64,000 bases of DNA from a virus, in IMG/VR virus record IMGVR_UViG_3300042691_013169, positions 1-64,000 of that record. One strand, given 5' to 3'. Below, piece after piece: positions 1 through 7,131 of the stretch. The first letter of the stretch is position 1. Each line of letters starts with the position of its first letter. A model generated the notes under the pieces. The model was not told the DNA's origin, did no database searches, and was given only the letters and a program-made list of their open reading frames with translations. A program made the translations under genes and the position numbers.

Positions 1-84
1 CATATTACAATAATTTAGGATATCAACAAGTTATAAATAGGTAGCTTCTCTCGCCGCCGCAATTTTTTTTCGATTTGGCACTTA

Positions 85-113
85 TTGACGGCAATTGCAC
101 TAAATAGTATTAT
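85..113 (+). promoter_or_regulatory. Promoter of the tRNA cluster
   Basis: A -35 hexamer TTGACG (85-90) and a -10 hexamer TATTAT (108-113) are separated by exactly 17 bases. The expected start point is near 120, two bases before the first tRNA. This is a good housekeeping-sigma match and the only clear promoter in front of the tRNAs. Confidence 0.7.
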
Positions 114-121
114 AAAAACAT

Positions 122-194
122 TGGACCATAGCTCAGTCGGCAGAGCGGGAAGCTGTTAACTTCTAGGTCCCTGGTTCGAGTCCAGGTGGTCCAG
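122..194 (+). tRNA. tRNA-Asn (GTT)
   Basis: A full cloverleaf can be folded. The acceptor stem TGGACCA (122-128) pairs with TGGTCCA (187-193) and G194 is the discriminator. The anticodon stem is 148-152/160-164 and the loop CTGTTAA carries the anticodon GTT at 155-157. The T arm has the GGTTCGAGTCC core. The 3' CCA is not encoded. It is the first of three tightly packed tRNA genes sharing one promoter. Confidence 0.93.
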
Positions 195-198
195 CTTA

Positions 199-272
199 AT
201 CCACATAGCTCAGTTGGTTAGAGCCCCGAACTCATAATTCGGTAGTCGTTGGTTCGAGTCCAACTGTGGATA
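199..272 (+). tRNA. tRNA-Met (CAT)
   Basis: The acceptor stem ATCCACA (199-205) pairs perfectly with TGTGGAT (265-271), with A272 as discriminator. The anticodon stem is 226-230/238-242, and the loop CTCATAA gives anticodon CAT (233-235). The acceptor opens with an A-U pair and the anticodon stem lacks the three G-C pairs of an initiator, so an elongator Met tRNA, or an Ile tRNA with a modified C34, is more likely. CCA is not encoded. Confidence 0.9.
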
Positions 273-276
273 CTAA

Positions 277-349
277 GCCCTTATAGCCCAGCGGTAGAGG
301 CACACGACTTAAAATCGTGACAGCGTTGGTTCAAATCCAACTAGGGGTA
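277..349 (+). tRNA. tRNA-Leu-type (TAA anticodon), short variable arm
   Basis: The acceptor stem GCCCTTA (277-283) pairs with TAGGGGT (342-348) using two G-U wobbles. The anticodon stem CACGA/TCGTG (303-307/315-319) encloses CTTAAAA, giving anticodon TAA (310-312), which reads UUA leucine codons. The T stem is 325-329/337-341. The variable region is only five bases (320-324), whereas bacterial leucine tRNAs normally have a long class II arm. The D stem pairs poorly beyond three base pairs. CCA is not encoded. Confidence 0.8.
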
Positions 350-382
350 CATAGAAAATTTACTATAGTACAATTATCTTGT

Positions 383-667
383 ATGAAGACCGAAAAGGTT
401 TCTATTGCTAAACAAAAAGCTAATTTGGCAAAGTATATACGAGAGTATAAAGAACGCCATCCATGTGCCGATTGTAAGATACAGTATCCCTATTATGTTA
501 TGGACTTTGATCATGTTCGTGGGATAAAGCACAAAAATGTTATGGAACTAATTCCTACATTGTCTAAAAAGAAAATTGATGAAGAGATAGCTAAATGCGA
601 GGTTGTCTGTTCAAACTGTCATAGGGTAAGAACCCATATGCGTAAAACTGCTAAGAGGTCAGCTTAA
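383..667 (+). CDS. Small HNH endonuclease-like protein
   Basis: This 94-residue protein has the layout of a small HNH nuclease: a first CxxC (PCADCK), the central DFDHVRG segment carrying the metal-binding Asp-His, and a second CxxC followed by His (VCSNCHRVRTH). I chose ATG 383. The longer reading frame begins at a GTG at 317 inside the tRNA-Leu gene, which is not credible. No strong ribosome binding site is visible. Free-standing HNH genes next to phage tRNA genes are common and may be homing endonucleases, or may help packaging. The end overlaps the convergent minus-strand gene by four bases, with an inverted repeat (AGCTTA...TAAGCT, 661-691) that could end transcription from either side. 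Confidence 0.75.
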   Translation: MKTEKVSIAKQKANLAKYIREYKERHPCADCKIQYPYYVMDFDHVRGIKHKNVMELIPTLSKKKIDEEIAKCEVVCSNCHRVRTHMRKTAKRSA

Positions 668-858
668 AAGGGTTTTCTTTTTCTATAAGCTCTATGCAAT
701 GCCATTGGCCAAGTAAATAGCTTAGAAGCTCTCAAAGCCCACTTTAAGAAAAAAGACTCTATCTGTTTTTGCATCTGCATCTCTTTAGACTCATTACGAT
801 AATGGTCTGTATGAAAGTATGGGCTCTTCATCATTTTTGAAAATTCATGTGGTGTCAT
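664..858 (-). CDS. Small hypothetical basic protein
   Basis: This 64-residue protein is rich in Lys, Arg and His, with a C-terminal basic tail (HRAYRKRKPF). I recognise no family. It follows the 860-1348 gene on the same strand by one base, and AGGTT sits upstream of its ATG, so it is probably the last gene of the minus-strand transcript. Residues 34-50 are moderately hydrophobic (FFLKWALRASKLFTW), so weak membrane association is possible. It could be a non-structural accessory protein. Confidence 0.5.
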   Translation of the reverse strand: MTPHEFSKMMKSPYFHTDHYRNESKEMQMQKQIESFFLKWALRASKLFTWPMALHRAYRKRKPF

Positions 859-859
859 T

Positions 860-1348
860 TTATAACCTATCTGTAAAGTATGTTCCGTTTATGTAAATCT
901 TTGAAGCAGTAGTTAGAGTATAAGGGCTTGCTCCAGTTAATATATACTCTCTTACTGGCTTTGGTGTTGGAGTATCTCCTGCAAGCCAATGTAGATCCAA
1001 TGTTTGAGATCCTGGTTGATGATCTACATTAAGAATTATGTGATTGTCTAAATCTGGATTAGGGCTACCTACGGGGTTATACCAAACCCAGCCATTAAAA
1101 TGCTGCATCGTCCCAGCATGAGGAGGATAAGGCAAATCTACCTGTAATTGTCCTGTTCCAAAGTTAGTTACTGTGCTTAGGTTTATTTGTATCCAGAATG
1201 TTATTAAATATCCTTGTTTTACATATGCTGATCCATATGTCGGATAGTTTGAGTTTGTACCAGTAAATGTTAATCCTGTAGCTTTAAATTGAGGACTCCA
1301 ATGAACTGGAGGCTGTGCAGGTATTGGTCCTGGATTTAATGTGTTCAT
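860..1348 (-). CDS. Predicted virion fibre or decoration protein
   Basis: This 162-residue protein has no recognised catalytic motif. Its composition (Gly, Pro, Thr, aromatic residues, alternating hydrophobic strands) resembles the beta-rich C-terminal modules of phage fibres. The N-terminus is proline-rich (NPGPIPAQPPVHW), followed by a domain with repeated aromatic beta strands and a closing KIYINGTYF strand. It overlaps the start of the upstream 1345-1617 gene by four bases, so the two are probably co-translated. The odd point is its place on the strand opposite the main tail-fibre operon. A receptor-binding or capsid-decoration role is inferred from composition only. Confidence 0.6.
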   Translation of the reverse strand: MNTLNPGPIPAQPPVHWSPQFKATGLTFTGTNSNYPTYGSAYVKQGYLITFWIQINLSTVTNFGTGQLQVDLPYPPHAGTMQHFNGWVWYNPVGSPNPDLDNHIILNVDHQPGSQTLDLHWLAGDTPTPKPVREYILTGASPYTLTTASKIYINGTYFTDRL

Positions 1349-1617
1349 GATCTATCTATATTAAATATGGCTACAGATACTCCAGAATCTCCGACTGCCC
1401 ATATATCATCTGATGACGCAAGTTCAATTGTATATATCTGTCCTGGAAATAGCTTTATTCCATAATCAGAAGATGTTACCCCATATGCACCAAGATATGC
1501 AAATCCGATATCGGAAACATTTTGAATAGACATAGAATTTCTTGCATCAGTATTTTCTCTAACTACTAGATTTACTGCAGTAGAGTTTAATGCTTGAATT
1601 TTATGACGAGACTTCAT
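1345..1617 (-). CDS. Small predicted virion-associated protein, likely leaderless
   Basis: A 90-residue beta-rich protein (SDYGIKLFPGQIYTIELASSD) resembling the small head-fibre or decoration proteins encoded in many phages. The open frame extends to a TTG at 1647, but that lies inside a terminator and promoter. ATG 1617 is preferred because a TATAAT box ends eight bases before it and no Shine-Dalgarno sequence is present, as for a leaderless message. It is the first gene of a three-gene minus-strand unit with the fibre-like gene and the small basic protein. The function is not known. Confidence 0.6.
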   Translation of the reverse strand: MKSRHKIQALNSTAVNLVVRENTDARNSMSIQNVSDIGFAYLGAYGVTSSDYGIKLFPGQIYTIELASSDDIWAVGDSGVSVAIFNIDRS

Positions 1618-1624
1618 ATTTCTT

Positions 1625-1654
1625 ATTATACCGCCTATAAAGCACAAAACCCAA
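1625..1654 (-). promoter_or_regulatory. Minus-strand promoter for a leaderless gene
   Basis: Read on the minus strand: TTGGGT (1654-1649), an 18-base spacer, TATAAT (1630-1625), seven bases, then ATG at 1617. The transcription start would coincide with the A of the start codon. The -35 element is the 3' arm of the terminator just upstream. Confidence 0.6.
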
Positions 1655-1676
1655 TCAGAGGCGGATCCGATTGGGT
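1646..1676 (-). terminator. Intrinsic terminator, minus strand
   Basis: An eight-base perfect stem ACCCAATC/GATTGGGT (1649-1656/1669-1676) with a 12-base loop. On the minus strand it is followed by TTT, giving a short T tract. It would end transcription arriving from the lysin and glycosyltransferase genes. A second small hairpin (GTGAC...GTCAC) lies between it and the preceding gene. Confidence 0.65.
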
Positions 1677-1731
1677 CTTGTGGTGACTTTCGTCACATAC
1701 CTGGAGCGTAAGCTACGACAGGTACATCTAA

Positions 1732-1929
1732 TTAAGCGTCAAAATTAATGACGCCCTTGCTTGCTAGAATGTCATAAATTCCAGCGCACATGTGCTTTAG
1801 TTGAGGTTCCATGGCTAGGATCTGCTTTTCCAGTTCCGCCAATTGGACTCCTTCCATATTAACAGCGGCAAGACGATTATCGTTATTAATCTTCTCTACC
1901 ATTAACATGACAACTTGATCTTTTGTCAT
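1732..1929 (-). CDS. Small hypothetical helical protein
   Basis: This 65-residue protein is predicted to be almost entirely alpha-helical, with a heptad-like stretch (VQLAELEKQILAMEPQL) that could form a coiled coil. I recognise no family. Its start overlaps the stop of the 1926-2153 gene (ATGA arrangement), so it is translationally coupled. It is the last gene before the terminator at 1646-1676. Confidence 0.6.
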   Translation of the reverse strand: MTKDQVVMLMVEKINNDNRLAAVNMEGVQLAELEKQILAMEPQLKHMCAGIYDILASKGVINFDA

Positions 1930-2153
1930 TTGTTATCCTCTTCTACTTGTGGGCTATATGCAGGATTAGGGCCCAATAAATAACCCTGCTCATGATATTG
2001 TATCATTTTTTCTACGTCTTCGCTACCCACTATTTTATTAGCCATTAGTGTAAGAAGATCGTAAATCCTATGGAGCATAATATAATTTACCATAGGCAAA
2101 TTTGATTCTAGATCGTCAGTCTTCTGTTCTTGGTTGTTCTGTTCCATCATCAA
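1926..2153 (-). CDS. Small hypothetical acidic protein
   Basis: A 75-residue acidic protein with a central amphipathic helical part (YIMLHRIYDLLTLMANKIVG) and polar ends. No family is recognised. The three Met codons at the start (MMMEQN) make the exact start uncertain. The gene overlaps the 3' end of the GT61 glycosyltransferase gene by 38 bases in another frame, an unusually long overlap that would couple their translation. It lies in the minus-strand lysis and glycosyltransferase operon. Confidence 0.6.
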   Translation of the reverse strand: MMMEQNNQEQKTDDLESNLPMVNYIMLHRIYDLLTLMANKIVGSEDVEKMIQYHEQGYLLGPNPAYSPQVEEDNK

Positions 2154-3276
2154 TTACCTTTCTTGTAATTTTACTTCTTGATCTTTTAAAATAATTAATT
2201 ATATCTATTCCGTCTGCATCACAATATATAGTTTTAAAATCAATATCTGTTCTACCAGCTTGATTTGCGTAAACTAAAAAGTCTTGTGACTTGTCTGTGT
2301 GAATAGATATCATTGTTGTGTCTGGTCCACAAAATGAAGCATTAATAAATCCGCTTCCAACCAAAGAAACCACAACCTCAGCAGAGGTTATTTTTTTAAT
2401 TTGTTCCTGCCAAATATAATCTTCTTGATTAAATATTTCAAATCCCTGGCTTTTCATGTATGCTGTGAGGCGTTCTGAGTTTTCTATGCTTCTATCTGCA
2501 AACGTTTTGCTGTCTCGTGTAATAAATATTTTTCTTCCAGGAATTACCTTGCTAATTAAGGGTCGTAAAGCATTTTTTAAAACATCGTAAGCATCTGCAT
2601 GTACCCAAGTTGTAAAATACATAAGAGGGAATATTATATATGCGTTTTCAAAAATTAAATCTTTCATTAAATATGGAACACTTGATCTTGTTCTTTGATG
2701 GGCAGGACCAGAATTAAATCCTAAGCCAAATTTTGCTCCAGCATCTGTATAGTAGAACAGATAGCTACTATCTGCAGAAAATTCTTCACCAGGCTTAACA
2801 TATATGCATTCATAATCTAGTCTAAAATACTTTAATATATCAAGCCAGTAATGTATAGGCTGGTAGCCCTTATCATCATTTCTGTTCATTCCATAAAAGT
2901 TCTTAGTTTCTGGATCTATTGGCTGAGCAGCAGCTAAAATTATTTTAAAGTTTTCACCACTTTGCTTTAAAGATATAATTTGAGGCAGTATCTCTAGCAT
3001 GTCATGAAAGTATTTACAAGTTGTTTGAATGAAGAATGTATTTTCTCCGTAATGCTTTTCTGTTTTTCCAAATTCATACGGAACTAGCCTAGGAGTAACA
3101 GTCCTTACAGGCATACCAGTTGTTTTGTACTTTAAGTTTTTTGCTTTTATCCAAAAACCACAATTTCCAAATTTTCCAACTTTTTCTACAAAGTCTTTAG
3201 ATTCAATCTCTTTAATTAAATTGTTTCTTAGTTCTGGATCAAGTATGTAGTCGCCTTTTAAATTACCTATTGCCAT
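2116..3276 (-). CDS. GT61-type glycosyltransferase
   Basis: A 386-residue protein whose C-terminal half carries the hallmarks of family 61 (DUF563-like) glycosyltransferases: a KIFITRDS strand at about 249-256, an Arg/Asn stretch (RSIENSERL), GFEIFNQED, and the SLVGSGFINASFC segment near residues 304-316 that corresponds to the family's 'hGAGLxN' region. Such enzymes are GT-B-fold transferases that add sugars to protein or glycan acceptors. No signal peptide or membrane segment is seen. It starts inside the end of the upstream zinc-ribbon gene. With the three other glycosyltransferases of this window it may modify virion proteins or host surface glycans; the acceptor cannot be read from the sequence. 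Confidence 0.75.
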   Translation of the reverse strand: MAIGNLKGDYILDPELRNNLIKEIESKDFVEKVGKFGNCGFWIKAKNLKYKTTGMPVRTVTPRLVPYEFGKTEKHYGENTFFIQTTCKYFHDMLEILPQIISLKQSGENFKIILAAAQPIDPETKNFYGMNRNDDKGYQPIHYWLDILKYFRLDYECIYVKPGEEFSADSSYLFYYTDAGAKFGLGFNSGPAHQRTRSSVPYLMKDLIFENAYIIFPLMYFTTWVHADAYDVLKNALRPLISKVIPGRKIFITRDSKTFADRSIENSERLTAYMKSQGFEIFNQEDYIWQEQIKKITSAEVVVSLVGSGFINASFCGPDTTMISIHTDKSQDFLVYANQAGRTDIDFKTIYCDADGIDIINYFKRSRSKITRKVIDDGTEQPRTED

Positions 3277-3472
3277 TTACTATCTTTTCTAGATTGTTAT
3301 AAACTTCAATTCCTATGTAATTCTTATAATTACAGGAAATACAATAAAAAAATATATTGTCTTCTAAATCTTGGTTACAGAAGAGAAGGCCTTGATCCAT
3401 TGGACATTCAATTCCAGGAACAAGACCTTCTCTCGCTAGAGTAAGATATTCAGATACCACTTGTATCTTCAT
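3263..3472 (-). CDS. Small zinc-ribbon-like protein
   Basis: A 69-residue protein. Cys23 (ECPMD) and Cys32 (FCNQD) precede a YCISCNY pair, so up to four cysteines could bind a zinc ion in a ribbon-like fold. A good ribosome binding site (AGGAG) lies just before the ATG at 3472. It overlaps the following glycosyltransferase gene by 14 bases and follows the lysin gene by nine. Such small zinc-binding proteins are frequent in phages; the role is unknown. Confidence 0.65.
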   Translation of the reverse strand: MKIQVVSEYLTLAREGLVPGIECPMDQGLLFCNQDLEDNIFFYCISCNYKNYIGIEVYNNLEKIVNGNR

Positions 3473-3481
3473 TACTTACTC

Positions 3482-4045
3482 CTATCCTTGATAAGGGAAT
3501 TCTGTTAAAAATTCCTTATAGCGGGCTCCATTTAATGAAGACCATGATGACCAATCTTCTCCGCCCTTGGTCATATAATACGTTATCTCTGCGTTTATTA
3601 CGGGATCAAATAAAAGTACATTCGATCTTAATTCAAATTTTTCTTTACGATCAATGCCGAGTTCACCCAACATATTAATCTGAAAAATTCCGTAGGAACT
3701 GTCTCCAGTTTTCCTGTTACCATTGTAAGCCATAGGTCTAGAGTTAGATTCTGACTTAGCAATAGCCCAAGCCTGTTTAAGGGCTTTTCCTTCAAAGCCT
3801 ACAGCTTGCAGAAGCTCTTTAAGCTCTTTGTCTGTAAGCATCTCAGAAGGCTTGTATACAGTATTGCTGTATTTCTCTAAGGTTTCTTTCTTCAGTTGTT
3901 TTTCTGTTTTCATCAATTCTGGTTTTGTAACCAGAGCTTGAGTTTCAGTTGGTCCTGGCTGGACACCAAATAGAAATAATGTTATCATTCCTATAACTAC
4001 CCAGTGATGAGCAACTTCGCTCAAACGTTGTTTGATATTCTCCAT
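3482..4045 (-). CDS. Membrane-anchored lytic transglycosylase-like lysin
   Basis: A 187-residue protein from ATG 4045, which has the correct eight-base spacing from AGGAGG; an ATG six bases earlier is too close to that site. Residues 15-28 (HWVVIGMITLFLFGV region) form one hydrophobic segment followed by PGPTETQA, either a signal-arrest anchor or a cleavable signal. The C-terminal half is a lysozyme-like (SLT) domain: WAIAKSESN contains the probable catalytic Glu, SSYGIFQIN is the typical following motif, and the domain ends near the C-terminus. It would cut peptidoglycan glycan strands at lysis. The holin candidate (8825) is encoded on the other strand. It is the first gene of the minus-strand operon. 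Confidence 0.8.
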   Translation of the reverse strand: MENIKQRLSEVAHHWVVIGMITLFLFGVQPGPTETQALVTKPELMKTEKQLKKETLEKYSNTVYKPSEMLTDKELKELLQAVGFEGKALKQAWAIAKSESNSRPMAYNGNRKTGDSSYGIFQINMLGELGIDRKEKFELRSNVLLFDPVINAEITYYMTKGGEDWSSWSSLNGARYKEFLTEFPYQG

Positions 4046-4076
4046 TGGCATTTCCTCCTTTAGAGAGATAACGAAC

Positions 4077-4110
4077 TATAATAATAACATTACTTGACAG
4101 TAGGTGTCAA
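4077..4110. promoter_or_regulatory. Divergent promoter region with inverted repeat
   Basis: For the minus strand, TTGACA (4110-4105) is followed after 18 bases by TATTAT (4086-4081), a good promoter for the lysin operon. On the plus strand TATAAT occurs at 4077-4082, a possible -10 for the GT4 gene. The segment TTGACAGTAGGTGTCAA (4094-4110) is a perfect 6-base inverted repeat around five bases. It covers the minus-strand -35 and lies in the plus-strand leader, where a repressor could control both directions. Confidence 0.6.
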
Positions 4111-4129
4111 GCCAGTCGACTAGGAAAAA

Positions 4130-5116
4130 ATGGACATTTCTTTTGCAACGCCCAGAGTTAATGTGGCAAATAAGACAGGCTACGGATATGCAACCTCATG
4201 TATAACAAAATCATTAACTGATTTAGGACACACAGTATACTATCAAGATCCAAAACCACCAGTTCAAATAAATTTTGCACAGGCATTTCAATATAAGCTA
4301 CATAGGAATCAATATCAGATTAGCTATACACCATGGGAATCTACTCAATTACCAGAATCATGGTGGCCAAATATTAATTATGTAGATGAAGTTTGGACTA
4401 CATCTGATTGGTGTGCAAATGTTTTTGAATCTAATGGTTTAAAGAATGTAAAAGTTTATCCTCATGGGATTGATCCAATTTGGAAACCAAAGCGCAGAGA
4501 AGATGATGGAGTAATAAAATTTCTTCATGTCGGGGAGCCAGCTCCTAGAAAAGCTGGACAGCTTGTAGTAGAAGCTTTTATAAAACTATTTGGTAATAAC
4601 CCAAAGTATCAATTAACTATTAAAGCATGGAAAGAAAATTCTACACGAATTTACAATAATACAATTGATAGAAATATAGTTGGATTACCAAATCAACTTT
4701 ATAGTAATATTAATATTATATATGATGAAGTAGAAGATGATGAACTTGTAAAAATATATTATGATCATGATGTATTGGTTTATCCTAGCTATGGAGAAGG
4801 ATTTGGTTTTATTCCACTACAAGCACTAGCAACAGGAATGCCAGTAATCTGTGTTGAAGAGTGGTGTCATTATAAAAAGTTTTTAGGTCCTTTATCTCTA
4901 AAGTCAAGGTTGATAGATTCACCTTGGTCAATTTTGCCTGGCCAAGTTTTAGAGCCAGATTACAAACATCTTCTAGATTTAATGATGGATGTATCTTTAA
5001 ACTTTAAAGCTTACTCTGGATATTATTATGCCCAGTCGACTAAAATACATGAAGAGTATAACTGGAATCAGTTGACCAATAATTCATTTAGTCATATTTT
5101 TAATAAATTTATTTAA
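4130..5116 (+). CDS. GT4-type (GT-B fold) glycosyltransferase
   Basis: This 328-residue protein has the classic GT-B family 4 signature. The N-terminal acceptor domain includes GYGYATSCI near residues 17-25. The C-terminal nucleotide-sugar domain has FLHVGEPAPRKAG (the 'G-x-x-RKG' loop) and, near 218-240, YPSYGEGFGFIPLQALATG, with Glu223 in the EGFG position that contacts the donor sugar. It is related to retaining mannosyl- and glucosyl-transferases. AGGAAAA precedes the ATG. It is divergent from the lysin operon and followed by a separate promoter for the reductase gene. The target is unknown: virion protein glycosylation or alteration of host surface sugar are both possible. Confidence 0.85.
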   Translation: MDISFATPRVNVANKTGYGYATSCITKSLTDLGHTVYYQDPKPPVQINFAQAFQYKLHRNQYQISYTPWESTQLPESWWPNINYVDEVWTTSDWCANVFESNGLKNVKVYPHGIDPIWKPKRREDDGVIKFLHVGEPAPRKAGQLVVEAFIKLFGNNPKYQLTIKAWKENSTRIYNNTIDRNIVGLPNQLYSNINIIYDEVEDDELVKIYYDHDVLVYPSYGEGFGFIPLQALATGMPVICVEEWCHYKKFLGPLSLKSRLIDSPWSILPGQVLEPDYKHLLDLMMDVSLNFKAYSGYYYAQSTKIHEEYNWNQLTNNSFSHIFNKFI

Positions 5117-5140
5117 GGCCTTCTCATCTGAAATAAAGTT

Positions 5141-5149
5141 TGGTAGAAT
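5141..5149 (+). promoter_or_regulatory. Extended -10 promoter before the reductase gene
   Basis: TGG-TAGAAT (5141-5149) is an extended -10 element without a clear -35. A start near 5156 would leave a 44-base leader with GAGGAAACCC before ATG 5200. The leader is too short to hold a cobalamin riboswitch. Confidence 0.5.
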
Positions 5150-5199
5150 ATACCTTACATTCATTTTTATATTAGGCGGAAAGAAGAGGAAACCCAACA

Positions 5200-7131
5200 A
5201 TGTCAAGAACAATTGATAATGCTTATGAGAATTTTATTGCCCTATCTAGATACGCTAGATGGATTCAGGACGAAAACCGTCGTGAAACATGGGGAGAGAC
5301 TGTAGATAGATATTTTGATTTTATGCTTTCTCACCTAAAGTCAATCGGATACGTTCCAGAAAATAAGGTTGTAGAAGATCTTAAACAAGCTGTGTATGAC
5401 AGAAATGTTATGCCATCAATGCGTTCTGTAATGACTGCAGGTGCTGCATTAGATCGTGATCATGTTGCTGGATACAACTGTTCGTTTGTTCCAGTTGATT
5501 CTCCAAGATCATTTGATGAAACTATGTATATCCTTATGTGTGGAACTGGTGTAGGATTCTCTGTTGAATATAAGTATGTTAATAAGCTTCCTGCCGTCCC
5601 AGAATCATTTGAAAAGTCTTCAACAGTAATTACAGTAGAAGATTCTAAGCAAGGTTGGGCAAAGGCATATCGTGAACTTCTTGCATTGCTATGGTCTGGA
5701 CAGATTCCAGCAATTGACGTAAGCAAGCTTCGTCCAGCAGGTGCACGTCTAAAGACAATGGGTGGACGATCATCTGGCCCACAACCACTAATTAACTTAT
5801 TTGATTTTACTATTGCAAAGTTTAAGTCAGCAGCAGGTCGTCAATTTAAGCCAATTGAAGCACATGACATGATGTGTAAGATCGGAGAGATTGTTGTTGT
5901 TGGAGGAGTTCGTAGATCAGCCATGATTTCTCTTTCAAATATCAATGATATTGAAATGGCTCAAGCAAAAGCAGGTAACTGGTGGGAGAATAACTCACAA
6001 CGTGCACTTTCAAATAACTCTGTTGCTTACTCACGTAAGCCAGAGATGGAACAGTTTATAGCAGAATGGAAATCTCTTTATGACTCGAAGTCGGGTGAAC
6101 GTGGCATTTATAATGTGGCGGCGGCGCAAAAGCAGGCAGCTAAGTATGGTCGTAGAGACCCTGAAATCCACTATGGAACAAATCCTTGCTCGGAAATTAT
6201 TCTCCGTCCTTATCAGTTTTGTAATCTTTCAGAAGTCGTATTACGTGAAAAGGATACACCTACAACTGTTGCAGAAAAGGTACGCCTTGCAACAATTCTT
6301 GGGACTTGGCAATCAACGCTAACTGATTTTAAGTATCTTCGTAAGATTTGGAAGGACAACACAGAAGAAGAAAGACTTCTTGGCGTTTCTCTTACTGGTC
6401 AGTTTGGAAATAAGTTTTTTTCTGGAAAAGAAAATATTAAAAAGCTTGAAGAAACTCTTTCTTCTCTTCGTGAGTATGCAAGAGAGATTAACAAAGAAGA
6501 GGCAGGTAAAATTGGGATTCCTGAGTCTGCAGCTATTACGTGTGTAAAGCCTTCTGGAACAGTGTCTCAATTGGTCGGGGTTAGCTCAGGAATGCATGCA
6601 TGGCATTCACAGTATTATATTCGTACAGTTCGTGGAGACAAGAAAGATCCACTTTCAACATTCTTAAAGGAAGTTGGAATTCCAGTGGAAGACGACTTTA
6701 TGAAGCCAAATGACACTTATGTGTTCTCATTCCCAGTAAAGGCGCCACAAGGTGCAATTACAAGAAATGATTTAACAGCAATTGAACATCTTAATACATG
6801 GCTTGTTTATCAACGTGCATGGTGTGAGCACAAGCCATCAATTACTGTATCAGTAAAAGAAGAAGAGTGGATGGAAGTTGGAGCTTGGGTGTATAAGCAC
6901 TTTGATGAAGTTTCAGGTATTTCATTCTTGCCTCATTCGGACCACTCTTATAAGCAAGCTCCTTATCAAGAAGTAACAGAAGAAGAATACTTGGAGCTTC
7001 TAGCTAAGATGCCATCAAATATTCGTTGGGAAGATTTATCTTTCTACGAAACAGAAGACGGGACCAGCGGAACACAAACGCTGGCCTGTACTTCAGATGG
7101 CAATTGTGAAATAGTAGATATTAGCTCATAA
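5200..7131 (+). CDS. nrdJ: Adenosylcobalamin-dependent ribonucleoside-triphosphate reductase (class II)
   Basis: This 643-residue protein reduces ribonucleotides to deoxyribonucleotides using coenzyme B12. It matches the monomeric RTPR branch: Cys94 (YNCSFVPV) and Cys341 are the active-site disulfide pair, and the radical loop GTNPCSEI carries Asn328, Cys330 and Glu332, spaced from Cys341 exactly as in the Lactobacillus enzyme. MCGTGVGFS, GGVRRSAMISL and CVKPSGTVSQLVG are further family motifs. The C-terminal tail has Cys630 and Cys636 (CTSDGNC) for re-reduction by thioredoxin-like proteins. It is shorter than the roughly 740-residue Lactobacillus protein. The next gene's ATG overlaps its stop. 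The phage depends on host B12. Confidence 0.95.
   Translation: MSRTIDNAYENFIALSRYARWIQDENRRETWGETVDRYFDFMLSHLKSIGYVPENKVVEDLKQAVYDRNVMPSMRSVMTAGAALDRDHVAGYNCSFVPVDSPRSFDETMYILMCGTGVGFSVEYKYVNKLPAVPESFEKSSTVITVEDSKQGWAKAYRELLALLWSGQIPAIDVSKLRPAGARLKTMGGRSSGPQPLINLFDFTIAKFKSAAGRQFKPIEAHDMMCKIGEIVVVGGVRRSAMISLSNINDIEMAQAKAGNWWENNSQRALSNNSVAYSRKPEMEQFIAEWKSLYDSKSGERGIYNVAAAQKQAAKYGRRDPEIHYGTNPCSEIILRPYQFCNLSEVVLREKDTPTTVAEKVRLATILGTWQSTLTDFKYLRKIWKDNTEEERLLGVSLTGQFGNKFFSGKENIKKLEETLSSLREYAREINKEEAGKIGIPESAAITCVKPSGTVSQLVGVSSGMHAWHSQYYIRTVRGDKKDPLSTFLKEVGIPVEDDFMKPNDTYVFSFPVKAPQGAITRNDLTAIEHLNTWLVYQRAWCEHKPSITVSVKEEEWMEVGAWVYKHFDEVSGISFLPHSDHSYKQAPYQEVTEEEYLELLAKMPSNIRWEDLSFYETEDGTSGTQTLACTSDGNCEIVDISS

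Noticed and set aside
277-349. Ochre (UAA stop) suppressor tRNA
   Set aside because: The anticodon is TAA, which reads the UUA codon; a UAA suppressor would need TTA as anticodon.
317-382. Longer start (GTG 317) for the HNH gene
   Set aside because: The extension lies in the tRNA-Leu gene and has no ribosome binding site; ATG 383 gives a complete HNH domain.
5117-5199. Cobalamin riboswitch upstream of the B12-dependent reductase
   Set aside because: The intergenic region is 83 bases and the probable leader only about 44, too short for a cobalamin aptamer; no B12-box-like sequence is seen.
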